From NCBI GenBank assembly GCA_041648735.1, contig JBAZOO010000007.1:1-64000 (forward strand): DNA of 64,000 bases, read 5' to 3'. The position numbers and the translations under genes are program-made. The stretch is from JBAZOO01 sp041648735 (GTDB lineage: Bacteria; Verrucomicrobiota; Lentisphaeria; Oligosphaerales; CAITYL01). Under the pieces are notes generated by a model. It saw only the letters and a list, made by a program, of their open reading frames with translations. It searched no databases and was not told the origin of the DNA. Below are positions 55,945-63,875 of the stretch, one piece after another. The first letter of the stretch is position 1; each line of letters begins with the position of its first letter.

Positions 55945-56913
55945 ATGCCCGTCATCCTTGAATTCGAAAAGCCCTTGTACGAGCTGGAAGAGAAAGTCCG
56001 GCAACTGCGCGAGTTCAGCAAGACCAACCACGTGGACGTGGACAACGGCGTCCGCCTGATGGAGGAGCGGATCGCCGCGACCCGCCAGAAGGTCTTTGCC
56101 GAACTCAGCGCCTGGCAGCGGATCCAGTTGGCGCGCCATCCGGAGCGGCCGTTCCCGCGGGACTACGCCAACCGGCTCTTCACCGATTTCCTGGAGCTGC
56201 ATGGCGACCGGCGGTTCGCCGACGACCATGCGATCATCGGCGGCTTCGCCAAGCTTGACGGGGCGCCGGTGATGTTCATCGGTTCGCAGAAGGGGCGCAA
56301 CCTCAAGGAGAACGTCAAGTGCCGCTTTGGCTGCGCGAACCCGGAGGGGTACCGCAAAGCCTTGCGCCTCATGCAATTGGCTGACAAGGCCGGCGTCCCC
56401 ATCGTGATCTTCATCGACACGCCGGGGGCCTATCCGGGCGTCGGTGGCGAGGAACGGCACGTGGCCGAGGCCATCGCCGTGAACCTGCGGGAAATGTTCA
56501 CCTTCGGCGTGCCCGTGGTCTGCGTCGTGACTGGCGAGGGGGGCAGCGGCGGCGCCCTCGGCATTGGCGTCGGCAACCGGGTGCTGATCCTGGAATACTC
56601 CTATTATTCGGTGATCACGCCGGAAGGCTGCGCCGCCATCCTCTGGCGCGACCCCTCGGCCGCGCCGCAGGCCGCGGAGGCGCTGAAGCTGACGGGGCCG
56701 GATTTGCTCAAGCACGGGATTGTTGACGCCGTCGTGCCCGAACCGCTCGGCGGCGCCCATCGCGCCCCCGACGAGGCGGCGAAGCTGCTGGGCGAGGCGG
56801 TGCGCGCCCAGTTGGCGGAACTGCGGAAACTGACTCCGGACCAGCTCCGCGAACAGCGCTACGGGCGTTTCCGCAAGCTCGGGGTGTTCGAAGAAACTGG
56901 AGCGGCGGTTTGA
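55945..56913 (+). CDS. accA: Acetyl-CoA carboxylase carboxyltransferase alpha subunit
   Basis: AccA with AccD transfers the carboxyl group from biotin to acetyl-CoA, the first step of fatty-acid synthesis. The 322-residue protein has an N-terminal helix region (YELEEKVRQLREFSK) and the crotonase-like core with FIDTPGAYPGVGGEERH, GEGGSGGALGIGVGNRV and ITPEGCAAILWRD. It overlaps the next gene by one base (TGATG). Confidence 0.96.
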   Translation: MPVILEFEKPLYELEEKVRQLREFSKTNHVDVDNGVRLMEERIAATRQKVFAELSAWQRIQLARHPERPFPRDYANRLFTDFLELHGDRRFADDHAIIGGFAKLDGAPVMFIGSQKGRNLKENVKCRFGCANPEGYRKALRLMQLADKAGVPIVIFIDTPGAYPGVGGEERHVAEAIAVNLREMFTFGVPVVCVVTGEGGSGGALGIGVGNRVLILEYSYYSVITPEGCAAILWRDPSAAPQAAEALKLTGPDLLKHGIVDAVVPEPLGGAHRAPDEAAKLLGEAVRAQLAELRKLTPDQLREQRYGRFRKLGVFEETGAAV

Positions 56914-57410
56914 TGCCAACCCCCATCCTGCACAAGCTGCGCCCGGCCCGGCTGGCGGATGCCGAGGTTCTGGTCGGGCTGATCGCGCCGTATGTGGAAT
57001 CCGGGCTGGTCCTGCCGCGGAGCGCGGCGGAGGTCCGGGAGCAGGCCGGCCAGTTCCTGGTGGCCGAAAACGGCACGGGCGCCATCGTCGGCTGTGTCGC
57101 CCTGCGGGACTACGGCGCCGGCTTGGTGGAAATCCGCTCGCTGGCCGTGGCGCCGGCGTTCGGCAACCACGGGATCGGCAGCCATCTGGTCGAAAGCGCC
57201 GTGGCCCTGGCCAAGGAACGGGGGGCGGCCCGGATTTTTGCGTTGACCATGCGGCCACACCTCTTCTGCCGCCTGGGGTTCCACGAAGTCGCCAAGGAGC
57301 GCTGGCTGCGCGAGTTCCCCCAAAAGGTCTGGAACGACTGCCGCTTCTGCCGGAAACGGGACCGCTGCGATGAAACCGCGGTGCTGCTGGCCGTGGCGGC
57401 GGCGGGGTAG
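56913..57410 (+). CDS. GNAT acetyltransferase, probable short N-acetylglutamate synthase
   Basis: The 165-residue protein has the GNAT acetyl-CoA site EIRSLAVAPAFGNHGIGSHL and a C-terminal Cys cluster (CRFCRKRDRCDE). Short stand-alone GNATs of this type next to argB usually make N-acetylglutamate for arginine synthesis; argB follows about 110 bases later. Function rests on homology class and neighbourhood. Confidence 0.8.
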   Translation: MPTPILHKLRPARLADAEVLVGLIAPYVESGLVLPRSAAEVREQAGQFLVAENGTGAIVGCVALRDYGAGLVEIRSLAVAPAFGNHGIGSHLVESAVALAKERGAARIFALTMRPHLFCRLGFHEVAKERWLREFPQKVWNDCRFCRKRDRCDETAVLLAVAAAG

Positions 57411-57519
57411 GGCGCCGGCGGCGGGGCGGGATGCAGTTTCGCCGGGAGCGGCCGCGTGCTACATTCCATGGCATGGTTTCCACGGCCCGGGAAACGGCCG
57501 GGCGAGGGGAGTTCAGGAC

Positions 57520-58389
57520 ATGCAGCGACTCATCGAAAAAGCCGGCGTCCTCATCGAGGCGCTGCCCTACATCCAGCAGTTCCGGGACAGCATCGTCGTG
57601 GTCAAGGCCGGGGGCAGCTTCATGGAGGATGCCCAGGCCCTGCGCGGCGTGCTGCGCGACCTGGTCTTCATGGAATGCGCCGGGATGCACCCGGTGCTGG
57701 TCCACGGCGGCGGCAAGGCGATCAACGCCCGGCTCAAGACGGAGAACGTCGAGACCCGCTTCATCAACGGCCTGCGCTACACCTGCGCGAAGACGATCCA
57801 GGTGGTGGACGAGGTGCTGCACAAGGTGGTCAACGCCGAGCTGGTCGCGATCATCAGCGAATTTGGCGGCAAGGCCCGCGCGGTCTCCGGCAAGAACGTG
57901 CTGCGGGCCGAGCGCCTCCAGGAAAAGGATGAAAAAGGCGCCGCCATTGACCTGGGGTTCGTCGGCCGGGTGGTGGCGGTCGACACCGAGCAGCTCCAGT
58001 GGTTCACCCGGCGCGAGGAGATCCCGGTGGTCACGCCGCTGGCCTGCGACCTGGGGGGGCAGGTCTACAACATCAACGCCGACATGGCCGCCTGCGTGAT
58101 TGCCGCCGAACTGAAGGCCAAGAAGCTGGTCTTCCTCAGCGACGTGCCGGGGATCCTGCGCGACCCGAAGGATCCGGAGACGCTGATCTCGACGATCCAC
58201 CGCAGCGAGGTGGATGCCCTCATCGCCAATGGCGTCGTCTCCGGCGGGATGGTGCCCAAGCTGCGCAGCGCCGTCGAGGCGATCGCCGCCGGCTGCCAGA
58301 AGGTGCACCTGATTGATGGCCGGATCACCCATTCCCTGCTGCTGGAGATCTTCACGGACCAGGGGATCGGCACCCAGATCACGGCCTGA
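57520..58389 (+). CDS. argB: Acetylglutamate kinase
   Basis: ArgB phosphorylates N-acetylglutamate. The 289-residue protein shows VVVKAGGSFME (ATP site), VLVHGGGKAINARL (substrate), VYNINADMAACVIAAEL and LSDVPGILRDP, ending GGMVPKLRSAVEAI. AGGGGAG lies 8 bases before the ATG, which sets the start. Confidence 0.96.
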   Translation: MQRLIEKAGVLIEALPYIQQFRDSIVVVKAGGSFMEDAQALRGVLRDLVFMECAGMHPVLVHGGGKAINARLKTENVETRFINGLRYTCAKTIQVVDEVLHKVVNAELVAIISEFGGKARAVSGKNVLRAERLQEKDEKGAAIDLGFVGRVVAVDTEQLQWFTRREEIPVVTPLACDLGGQVYNINADMAACVIAAELKAKKLVFLSDVPGILRDPKDPETLISTIHRSEVDALIANGVVSGGMVPKLRSAVEAIAAGCQKVHLIDGRITHSLLLEIFTDQGIGTQITA

Positions 58390-58417
58390 GCCCGGGGACG
58401 TGGCGCTTATGGGGCGT

Positions 58418-58783
58418 TCAGGGGGTGTCGGTGTCCACCAGCCGGCCGCCTTCGACGCGGCGGAAGAAGCAGCTCCGCCGGCCGGTGTGGCAGGCGGCGC
58501 CGCCGAGCTGTTCGACCTTGAAGAGCACGGCATCGGCGTCGCAGTCAACCCGGATTTCCTTGATTTTCTGGAAATGTCCGGAGGTGGCGCCTTTCACCCA
58601 GAGCTGGTTGCGGGAGCGGGACCAGTAGGTGGCGAGGCCGGTCGCCAGGGTTTTTTCCCAGGCTTCCCGGTTGAGGAACGCCTGCATGAGCACCTCGCCG
58701 GTCCGCCAATCCTGGGCGATGGCGACCGCCAGTCCGCCGGGGATCTTGGAGAAGTCGAGGTCAGGGAATGGGCCGGCTTGCAT
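58418..58783 (-). CDS. hisI: Phosphoribosyl-AMP cyclohydrolase
   Basis: HisI opens the purine ring in histidine synthesis and needs Zn and Mg. The 121-residue protein has LATYWSRSRNQLWVKG, the metal motif VDCDADAVLFKVEQ and GGAACHTGRRSCFFR with His/Cys ligands. It is monofunctional (no HisE part). A promoter (58906-58933) and a terminator-like hairpin lie upstream. Confidence 0.95.
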   Translation of the reverse strand: MQAGPFPDLDFSKIPGGLAVAIAQDWRTGEVLMQAFLNREAWEKTLATGLATYWSRSRNQLWVKGATSGHFQKIKEIRVDCDADAVLFKVEQLGGAACHTGRRSCFFRRVEGGRLVDTDTP

Positions 58784-58836
58784 TTTGTATGGCTACACGT
58801 AAGGTGCCAGTGGCCAAAGACTGGCAGTGGACGGGC

Positions 58837-58899
58837 AAAAAAGGGCCTCCGCCGGCTGGGGGAGGGAGGAGGAGGGGGAACAGCCGACGGAGGCGGATG
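58837..58899 (-). ncRNA. Candidate ~63-nt small RNA or hisI leader attenuator
   Basis: From the predicted start (~58899) the RNA is essentially one hairpin: 14-bp stem GCCTCCGTCGGCTG/CAGCCGGCGGAGGC (one G-U), 22-nt pyrimidine loop rich in CCUCC, then six T (58837-58842), an intrinsic terminator. The promoter TTGCAA-16-TATAGT is immediately upstream. The CU-rich loop could pair with Shine-Dalgarno sequences. It may instead attenuate hisI, whose ATG is 53 bases further. Confidence 0.5.
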
Positions 58900-58905
58900 T
58901 GGGGT

Positions 58906-58933
58906 ACTATAAGGCAGTCAGCTCATTTTGCAA
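58906..58933 (-). promoter_or_regulatory. Promoter toward hisI / candidate small RNA
   Basis: TTGCAA, 16-base spacer, TATAGT on the minus strand. Confidence 0.65.
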
Positions 58934-59125
58934 TGGCCTCCAATTGTTGCCGGAGGTTGTGGAGCAATTCCTGAGACCCGCGGAGGAAGCAACTGGTTCC
59001 CACACAGAATCGGAATCGGGATCGGAATCAGCTCAAGCCATCTCCGCCGTCACTGGGGAAAGCCAGCCGCCGGCGCGGGGCGGAACCGCTATAGTATCCG
59101 GTTCACCTTTTATTCTGGACGATAC

Positions 59126-62100
59126 ATGACCGGACAGGCAGACACTCCACCGCTGGCGGCCGTGCTGGCGCAATTCGCGGAAGCCATTGGCCCAGGGATT
59201 CACGGGGAGGCCCGCCACCTCTGCGAACGTGGGCATGTCCTGGATTTGCAGCGGTCGGGACAGCAGGTGGTGACGGCGCGGGTGATGACCCTCCGCGGCG
59301 GCGTGGAGGATGTGCGGCTGCGCTTCACGCCGGAACGGGTCTCCCCCTCCTGCACCTGTGGCCGCAGCCGCCATTTTTGCGCGCATGCGCTGGCCGTGCT
59401 GCTGCAACTGGCGAAGCGTGGCCTGCTGGCGGCCGGGCCGCGGCCGGGCCAGGCGGGGGACATCCGCGTCCAGGCCGCCGAACGGCTGGCCTGGGCCGTC
59501 CGCCTGGCCTCGTGGCGGCCGGGGGCGAACGGGACGCCGTGCGCAATCCGCGGCCTGGTGCGTCCTGGCACCTTGGCGGGACTGGCGTTGAAGCTGGCCG
59601 TGAGCGGGATTCCCGCCCGGGAATGTCCGGCGGGGACGCGGCTGCGCCTGGATGTCGCCATCACGCTTGACGGCAAGGAATACGGTCCTCGGCACGTGCG
59701 GATGATGCTGGAGACGGGGGACGGCGGGCTGCCTTTCCGGTTTGCGGATTTCACGGTGCCTGAGCAGGAAGTGCTGCAACGGCTCGGCAAACCGCTGGCG
59801 GCGGCGGCGGAGGCGGCGGCTTTGGAGCTGCCGGTGGAGGAATGGACGGCACTGCTCCCGTGGCTGGCGGGGAGTTCGGTCATGGTCAACGGCCAGCCGG
59901 TGCGGGTGCTCGGCGAGCCGCCGCGGCCGGTGCTGCTGGCGGCGGAGACGGATGACGGCCTGGCGATCCAGGTCCGGGCCGGGCTGCGGGCGGGGGCGGC
60001 GCTGCTGGATCCTGAGCGGAGCGTGCTGTTGCCTGGCCGCCGCGAGGCCTGGGTCTGGTGCGGCGACCTGCTGGCGCCGCTGCCGGTCGGCCTGGGCGGG
60101 GAATGGGCGGACGTTTTCGCCGGCGGCGCCGAGGATGTGCTGGGGCCGGCCGCCTGGCGCGAACTGGCGGCGGCGGCGCCGGAACAGTGGCGGCTGGCCG
60201 TGGAAATCCGCGCGGGTGGCGGCCGGCTGCTGCCCGCGGCGCTGGCCGCGGCCGGGCCCGAGGTGCTGCTCTACCTGGATTGGTGCGGCGACGAATTGCG
60301 GGCGCGCCTGGAGTTCCAGTACGGCGAGAGCCGGCTGCCGGCCGGGGCGCCGCCGGGCGCGGCGGGCGTCCGCGGCCGCTTCCCGGAAGTGGAGCGGCAG
60401 GCGGCGACCGTGTTGGGCGACAATGGCTTCGTCCCGCGGGAGGCGGGGGAGGGCTGGCTCCTGCGCGAGCCGGACCGGCTCTGGTCCTTTTGGCGCGAGG
60501 GGCTGGACCGGCTGCCGCCGGGCTGGCGCATCTTCCTCTCCCAGGCCGCCGCCCGCGCCCGCGCCACCACCGGCATCTTGCGGCTCGACGTGCAGCCAGG
60601 GGCGGCGGCCGCCCAGGATTGGTTCGAACTGGACTGCCGGCTCTTGTCGGAGCAGGGCGCGCCGCTGCCGTGGAAGCAGCTCGCCCAGGCGGTGCGGAGC
60701 GGTGCCCAGACCGTGCTGCTGGCCGGCGGCCAGCTTGTGCACATCACCGAACAGATCCGGCAAACGGTGGGGCTGCTGTTGGGCGGCCAGGAGGAGGGGG
60801 GCGGCCGGATTCGCTTCTCCAAATATCACGCCCCCGTCCTCGCCGGCGCCTTGGGTGGCCATCCGGCCCTCGCCGGTGCCGATTGGCTCCAGCTCAGCCG
60901 CCGCCTGGCCGCGCCGCCATCCCCCGACCCGGCCCTGTTCACCGAGGAGCAGCGGCGGATCCTCCGCGGCTACCAGAAGGAGGGGGTCGGCTGGCTCCGC
61001 ACCCTCGACGAGTGCGGGTTCCATGGCGTGCTGGCCGACGAGATGGGGCTGGGCAAGACCATCCAGGCCCTGGTCTGGCTGGCTTGGCGCCGCCGCCAGG
61101 GGCTGGCCCGGCAGCCGGCCCTGGTCATCTGCCCCACCAGCCTCACCGACAACTGGCGCAACGAGGCCGCCCGCTTCGCCCCCGGCCTCCGCACCCTCGT
61201 GGTCGCCGGAATCCACCGCCATGACCTCCTCGCCGCCATCCCCGACCACGACCTGGTGATCACCTCCTACGCCCTCCTGCGACGCGACAGCCGCCACTAC
61301 CGGGCCCTGGAATTCGACGCCGTCGTCCTCGACGAGGCGCAGCACATCAAGAACCCCGGCACCGAAAACGCCCGCGCCTGCAAGCAGCTCCGCTGCGCCC
61401 GCCGCCTCATCCTCACCGGCACCCCCCTGGAAAACGCCCTCCACGAGCTGTGGTCGCTCTTCGACTTCCTCCTCCCCGGCTACCTCGGCACCCGCCAGGA
61501 GTTCAAGCATCGCCACGAGGACGCCGCGGCGGTCGAGGCCGACGCCGGCCAGGAACTGGCAACCCGCATCCGCCCCTTCATCCTGCGCCGGCTCAAGGCG
61601 GATGTCTGCCAGGAACTGCCGCCCAAGACCGAACGGCTGATGTTCAGTGAGATGGAGCCGCCCCAGGCCCGGCTCTACGCCAGCCTGCTGCTGGCCGGCC
61701 GGCAGCTCCTCGACGCGGCGAAGGCCGACGGCTGGGGCCGGCACCGCTTCCAGGCGCTCTCCCTGCTCACCCGCCTCCGCCAGCTCTGCTGCCATCCCGA
61801 CATGCTGCCCGAAAACCTCCGCGCCACCGCCGGCGCCCACCACCCATTGGCCTCCGCCAAGACCGAACTGCTCCAGGAACTGGTCCTCGAATGCATCGAC
61901 AGCGGCAACCGCGTCCTCCTCTTCAGCCAGTTCACCAGCTTCCTCAAGATCTTCCGCGGCTGGCTCGACGCGGAGGGGGTCGCCTATGAATACCTGGACG
62001 GCGCCACCCGCGACCGCCAGGCGCGCGTCGACCGCTTCAACCGCGACGCTTCCATCCCCCTGTTCCTCATCAGCCTCAAGGCCGGGGGCACCGGCCTCAA

Positions 62101-62365
62101 CCTCACCGGCGCCGACACGGTCATCCATTACGACCCCTGGTGGAACCCGATGGTCGAAGACCAGGCCACCGACCGCACCCACCGCATCGGCCAGCAGCGG
62201 CCGGTGACCGTCATCAAGCTGCTGGTCCGCAACACGGTCGAGGAGAAGATCCAGAGCCTGCAACAGCGCAAGCGCCTCCTTTTCCAGCAGCTCCTTGGCC
62301 AGGCTCCGGCCCGCCCCGGCGAACTGACGCCGGCGGACCTGGAATTCCTGCTGGCGGAGGGGTGA
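59126..62365 (+). CDS. SWIM-domain SNF2-family helicase
   Basis: The 1079-residue protein begins with a SWIM zinc finger (SCTCGRSRHFCAHALAVLL, CxCxnCxH, residues ~75-90) and a long middle region of unknown structure. Its C-terminal SNF2 ATPase has DEMGLGKTIQALVWLA (motif I), VVLDEAQHIKN (II), LTGTPLEN (III), SLKAGGTGLNLTGAD (V) and DRTHRIGQQRPV (VI). SWI2/SNF2 proteins of this type translocate on DNA and remodel protein-DNA complexes; the bacterial RapA-like role is not established. Confidence 0.92.
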   Translation: MTGQADTPPLAAVLAQFAEAIGPGIHGEARHLCERGHVLDLQRSGQQVVTARVMTLRGGVEDVRLRFTPERVSPSCTCGRSRHFCAHALAVLLQLAKRGLLAAGPRPGQAGDIRVQAAERLAWAVRLASWRPGANGTPCAIRGLVRPGTLAGLALKLAVSGIPARECPAGTRLRLDVAITLDGKEYGPRHVRMMLETGDGGLPFRFADFTVPEQEVLQRLGKPLAAAAEAAALELPVEEWTALLPWLAGSSVMVNGQPVRVLGEPPRPVLLAAETDDGLAIQVRAGLRAGAALLDPERSVLLPGRREAWVWCGDLLAPLPVGLGGEWADVFAGGAEDVLGPAAWRELAAAAPEQWRLAVEIRAGGGRLLPAALAAAGPEVLLYLDWCGDELRARLEFQYGESRLPAGAPPGAAGVRGRFPEVERQAATVLGDNGFVPREAGEGWLLREPDRLWSFWREGLDRLPPGWRIFLSQAAARARATTGILRLDVQPGAAAAQDWFELDCRLLSEQGAPLPWKQLAQAVRSGAQTVLLAGGQLVHITEQIRQTVGLLLGGQEEGGGRIRFSKYHAPVLAGALGGHPALAGADWLQLSRRLAAPPSPDPALFTEEQRRILRGYQKEGVGWLRTLDECGFHGVLADEMGLGKTIQALVWLAWRRRQGLARQPALVICPTSLTDNWRNEAARFAPGLRTLVVAGIHRHDLLAAIPDHDLVITSYALLRRDSRHYRALEFDAVVLDEAQHIKNPGTENARACKQLRCARRLILTGTPLENALHELWSLFDFLLPGYLGTRQEFKHRHEDAAAVEADAGQELATRIRPFILRRLKADVCQELPPKTERLMFSEMEPPQARLYASLLLAGRQLLDAAKADGWGRHRFQALSLLTRLRQLCCHPDMLPENLRATAGAHHPLASAKTELLQELVLECIDSGNRVLLFSQFTSFLKIFRGWLDAEGVAYEYLDGATRDRQARVDRFNRDASIPLFLISLKAGGTGLNLTGADTVIHYDPWWNPMVEDQATDRTHRIGQQRPVTVIKLLVRNTVEEKIQSLQQRKRLLFQQLLGQAPARPGELTPADLEFLLAEG

Positions 62366-62387
62366 CCGCTTTTTCCCGCCGCCGCCG

Positions 62388-62415
62388 TTGCAATGGCAAA
62401 GCCAGGCGTTATAGT
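62388..62415 (+). promoter_or_regulatory. Promoter of tRNA-Ala
   Basis: TTGCAA, 16-base spacer, TATAGT, 18 bases before the tRNA. Confidence 0.75.
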
Positions 62416-62433
62416 TCTCTCCGTTTTGTGCAG

Positions 62434-62510
62434 GGGGCAGTAGCTCAGTTGGCTAGAGCGATACGTTCGCAACGTATAGGTCGTGGGTTCGATTCCCATC
62501 TGCTCCACCA
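62434..62510 (+). tRNA. tRNA-Ala (anticodon CGC)
   Basis: 77 bases with encoded CCA. Acceptor GGGGCAG/CTGCTCC contains the G3-U70 pair that identifies alanine tRNA. The anticodon stem ATACG/CGTAT has loop TTCGCAA, giving CGC. A perfect 8-bp hairpin (CCTTCGCC...GGCGAAGG, 62512-62535) follows without a T-run. Confidence 0.95.
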
Positions 62511-62737
62511 GCCTTCGCCAAGGCCGCGGCGAAGGAGTGCCCATGCAGTTGCCTGCCTCCGCCGCGGCGTCGGAGATCCGGGGCAGACCTGCATCGGCTT
62601 GACTGATCGCCGGTCAACCGGCCTTCCTCCCGCTTGCCGAGAGAGAGCCCGAAGCCGTTGTCCGGACGCCTGCCGCGGTGGGGTTCGCGCAACACCCCGA
62701 ATGCCGTTTGGAGCGTGCTGGAACTCCCTTGACATCC

Positions 62738-63058
62738 TCAGCGCCAGAGGGCAGGGTGACGGTCTGTTCCGGAAAAGATGATGCCCATTTCGAGCGGAAT
62801 CTCCAGGATGGCATTTTCCGTGTCGGCGCCGTCGAAGCGTGTCCGAATTACGGTTGGCTGGCCGTCATGCATGGTGACCAGGAAGCGGCAGCGTCCGAAT
62901 TTGGGGGACTTGAGGTGGAGGTCGCAGGCGTCGCCGGTGGCGAACAACTGGGTGAACTCCTTCTCGTTGTTGATGAAGGGGGCGCTGTCGCCGTTCACCC
63001 GCCATTTCATGTGGATGCCGCGGTGCATCCGCCGGGGTTGGTTTTTTGGGGTTGCCAT
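62738..63058 (-). CDS. Unknown 106-residue protein
   Basis: The product (starting MATPKNQPRRMHRGIHMKWR) has a beta-rich look (DLHLKSPKFGRCRFLVTMHD, TVIRTRFDGADTEN) and no signal peptide or membrane helix. No family is recognised. Codon use is less GC-rich than neighbours. It is divergent from ilvN/H, and its start region overlaps the ilvN/H promoter candidate. Confidence 0.6.
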   Translation of the reverse strand: MATPKNQPRRMHRGIHMKWRVNGDSAPFINNEKEFTQLFATGDACDLHLKSPKFGRCRFLVTMHDGQPTVIRTRFDGADTENAILEIPLEMGIIFSGTDRHPALWR

Positions 63059-63066
63059 GGTATTCT
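63038..63066 (+). promoter_or_regulatory. Promoter of the acetolactate synthase small subunit
   Basis: TTGGTT, 17-base spacer, TATTCT, about 54 bases before the ATG. Confidence 0.45.
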
Positions 63067-63119
63067 ATCCGCCGCCAGACGCCAGAGGGGCGTCACCGCC
63101 ATCCGAGGAGCGACCAGCC

Positions 63120-63674
63120 ATGCGCCATACCATTTCCGTCCTGGTGGAGAACAAGTTCGGCGTCCTCTCCCGCATTGCCGGGCTGTTCAGCGGCCGCGGC
63201 TACAACATCGAGAGCCTGACCGTCGGCCCGACCCATGACCAGACCATGTCGAAGATGACCATCGTCACCAGCGGCGACGACGCCGTGCTCGAACAGATCG
63301 AGAAGCAGCTCACCAAGCTGGTGGAGGTGCTGAAGGTGACCGACCTCACCGGCAGCGGCTTCGTCGCCCGCGAACTGATGCTGCTCAAGATCAAGGCGAC
63401 CCCGGAGAAGCGCGCCGAGATCATCGCCATCACCGACGTCTTCAAGGCCAACGTGGTGCATGTGGACAAGGAGGCGCTGGTGCTGGAGGCGACCGGGCGC
63501 AGCGAGAAGATCGACGCCCTGATCGCCCTGATGGAGCCCTATGGCATCATCGAGCTGGCCCGCACCGGCAAGGTCGCCCTGGCCCGCTCCGGGGAGCCGA
63601 CCGAGAAGCTGGCGCCGGCGCCCAAGCCGCCGGCGGCGGCGGCCGAGGACCTGGCCGGCGTGACCAATTTCTGA
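63120..63674 (+). CDS. ilvN: Acetolactate synthase regulatory (small) subunit
   Basis: The 184-residue protein has the ACT domain (HTISVLVENKFGVLSRIAGL, FSGRGYNIESLTVGPT) that binds valine for feedback control, and the C-terminal domain (RELMLLKIKATPEKRAEI, EKIDALIALMEPYGIIELAR). A Pro/Ala-rich tail is extra. GAGGAG precedes the ATG. The catalytic subunit is not in the window. The family is also named ilvH. Confidence 0.95.
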   Translation: MRHTISVLVENKFGVLSRIAGLFSGRGYNIESLTVGPTHDQTMSKMTIVTSGDDAVLEQIEKQLTKLVEVLKVTDLTGSGFVARELMLLKIKATPEKRAEIIAITDVFKANVVHVDKEALVLEATGRSEKIDALIALMEPYGIIELARTGKVALARSGEPTEKLAPAPKPPAAAAEDLAGVTNF

Positions 63675-63750
63675 GGCGGGCGCGGGGCACAAGCAATCCG
63701 GATGCTTGGGGACAGGCCTTGCGGAAGGAGATTGCCAGCGCCCCCTTCGC

Positions 63751-63840
63751 ACAGACAAGAATGTCTGTGCCACGTTCTTCACAGGCAAGAATGCCTGTGC
63801 TACGTTCTTCACAGGCAAGAATGCCTGTGCTACGTTCCCC
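63751..63840. repeat. Three tandem 30-bp hairpin repeats
   Basis: Exactly three units of 30 bp. Each contains an inverted repeat around AAGAAT: unit 1 ACAGAC...GTCTGT, units 2 and 3 ACAGGC...GCCTGT. The stem difference in unit 1 is compensated on both arms. There are no spacers, so it is not a CRISPR. It lies between the convergent ilvN and aspS ends. Confidence 0.9.
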
Positions 63841-63875
63841 GGCGGCGCGCAGCGCCCGCCGCCAGCGGCGGGCGG

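Larger units (their letters stand above)
58784..59125. other. 342-base gap between divergent hisI and the SNF2 gene
   Basis: It contains a candidate small RNA or attenuator on the minus strand (58837-58899), its promoter, and a tandem AATCGG hexamer run (59008-59029). A TATAGT at 59090-59095 lies before the SNF2 gene but lacks a convincing -35. Confidence 0.6.

Noticed and set aside
54913..58548. 1211-codon minus-strand ORF across accA, the GNAT gene and argB
   Set aside because: It is antisense to several clearly recognised genes, has Arg/Pro/Gly-rich noise composition and exists because GC-rich codons suppress stops on the other strand.
58837..58899. Classical his-type leader-peptide attenuator
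   Set aside because: The hairpin begins within a few bases of the predicted transcript start, leaving no room for a leader peptide with histidine codons; a different mechanism or a small RNA is more likely.
63751..63840. CRISPR array
   Set aside because: The three units are directly tandem with no spacers, and each is itself palindromic; no cas genes are near.
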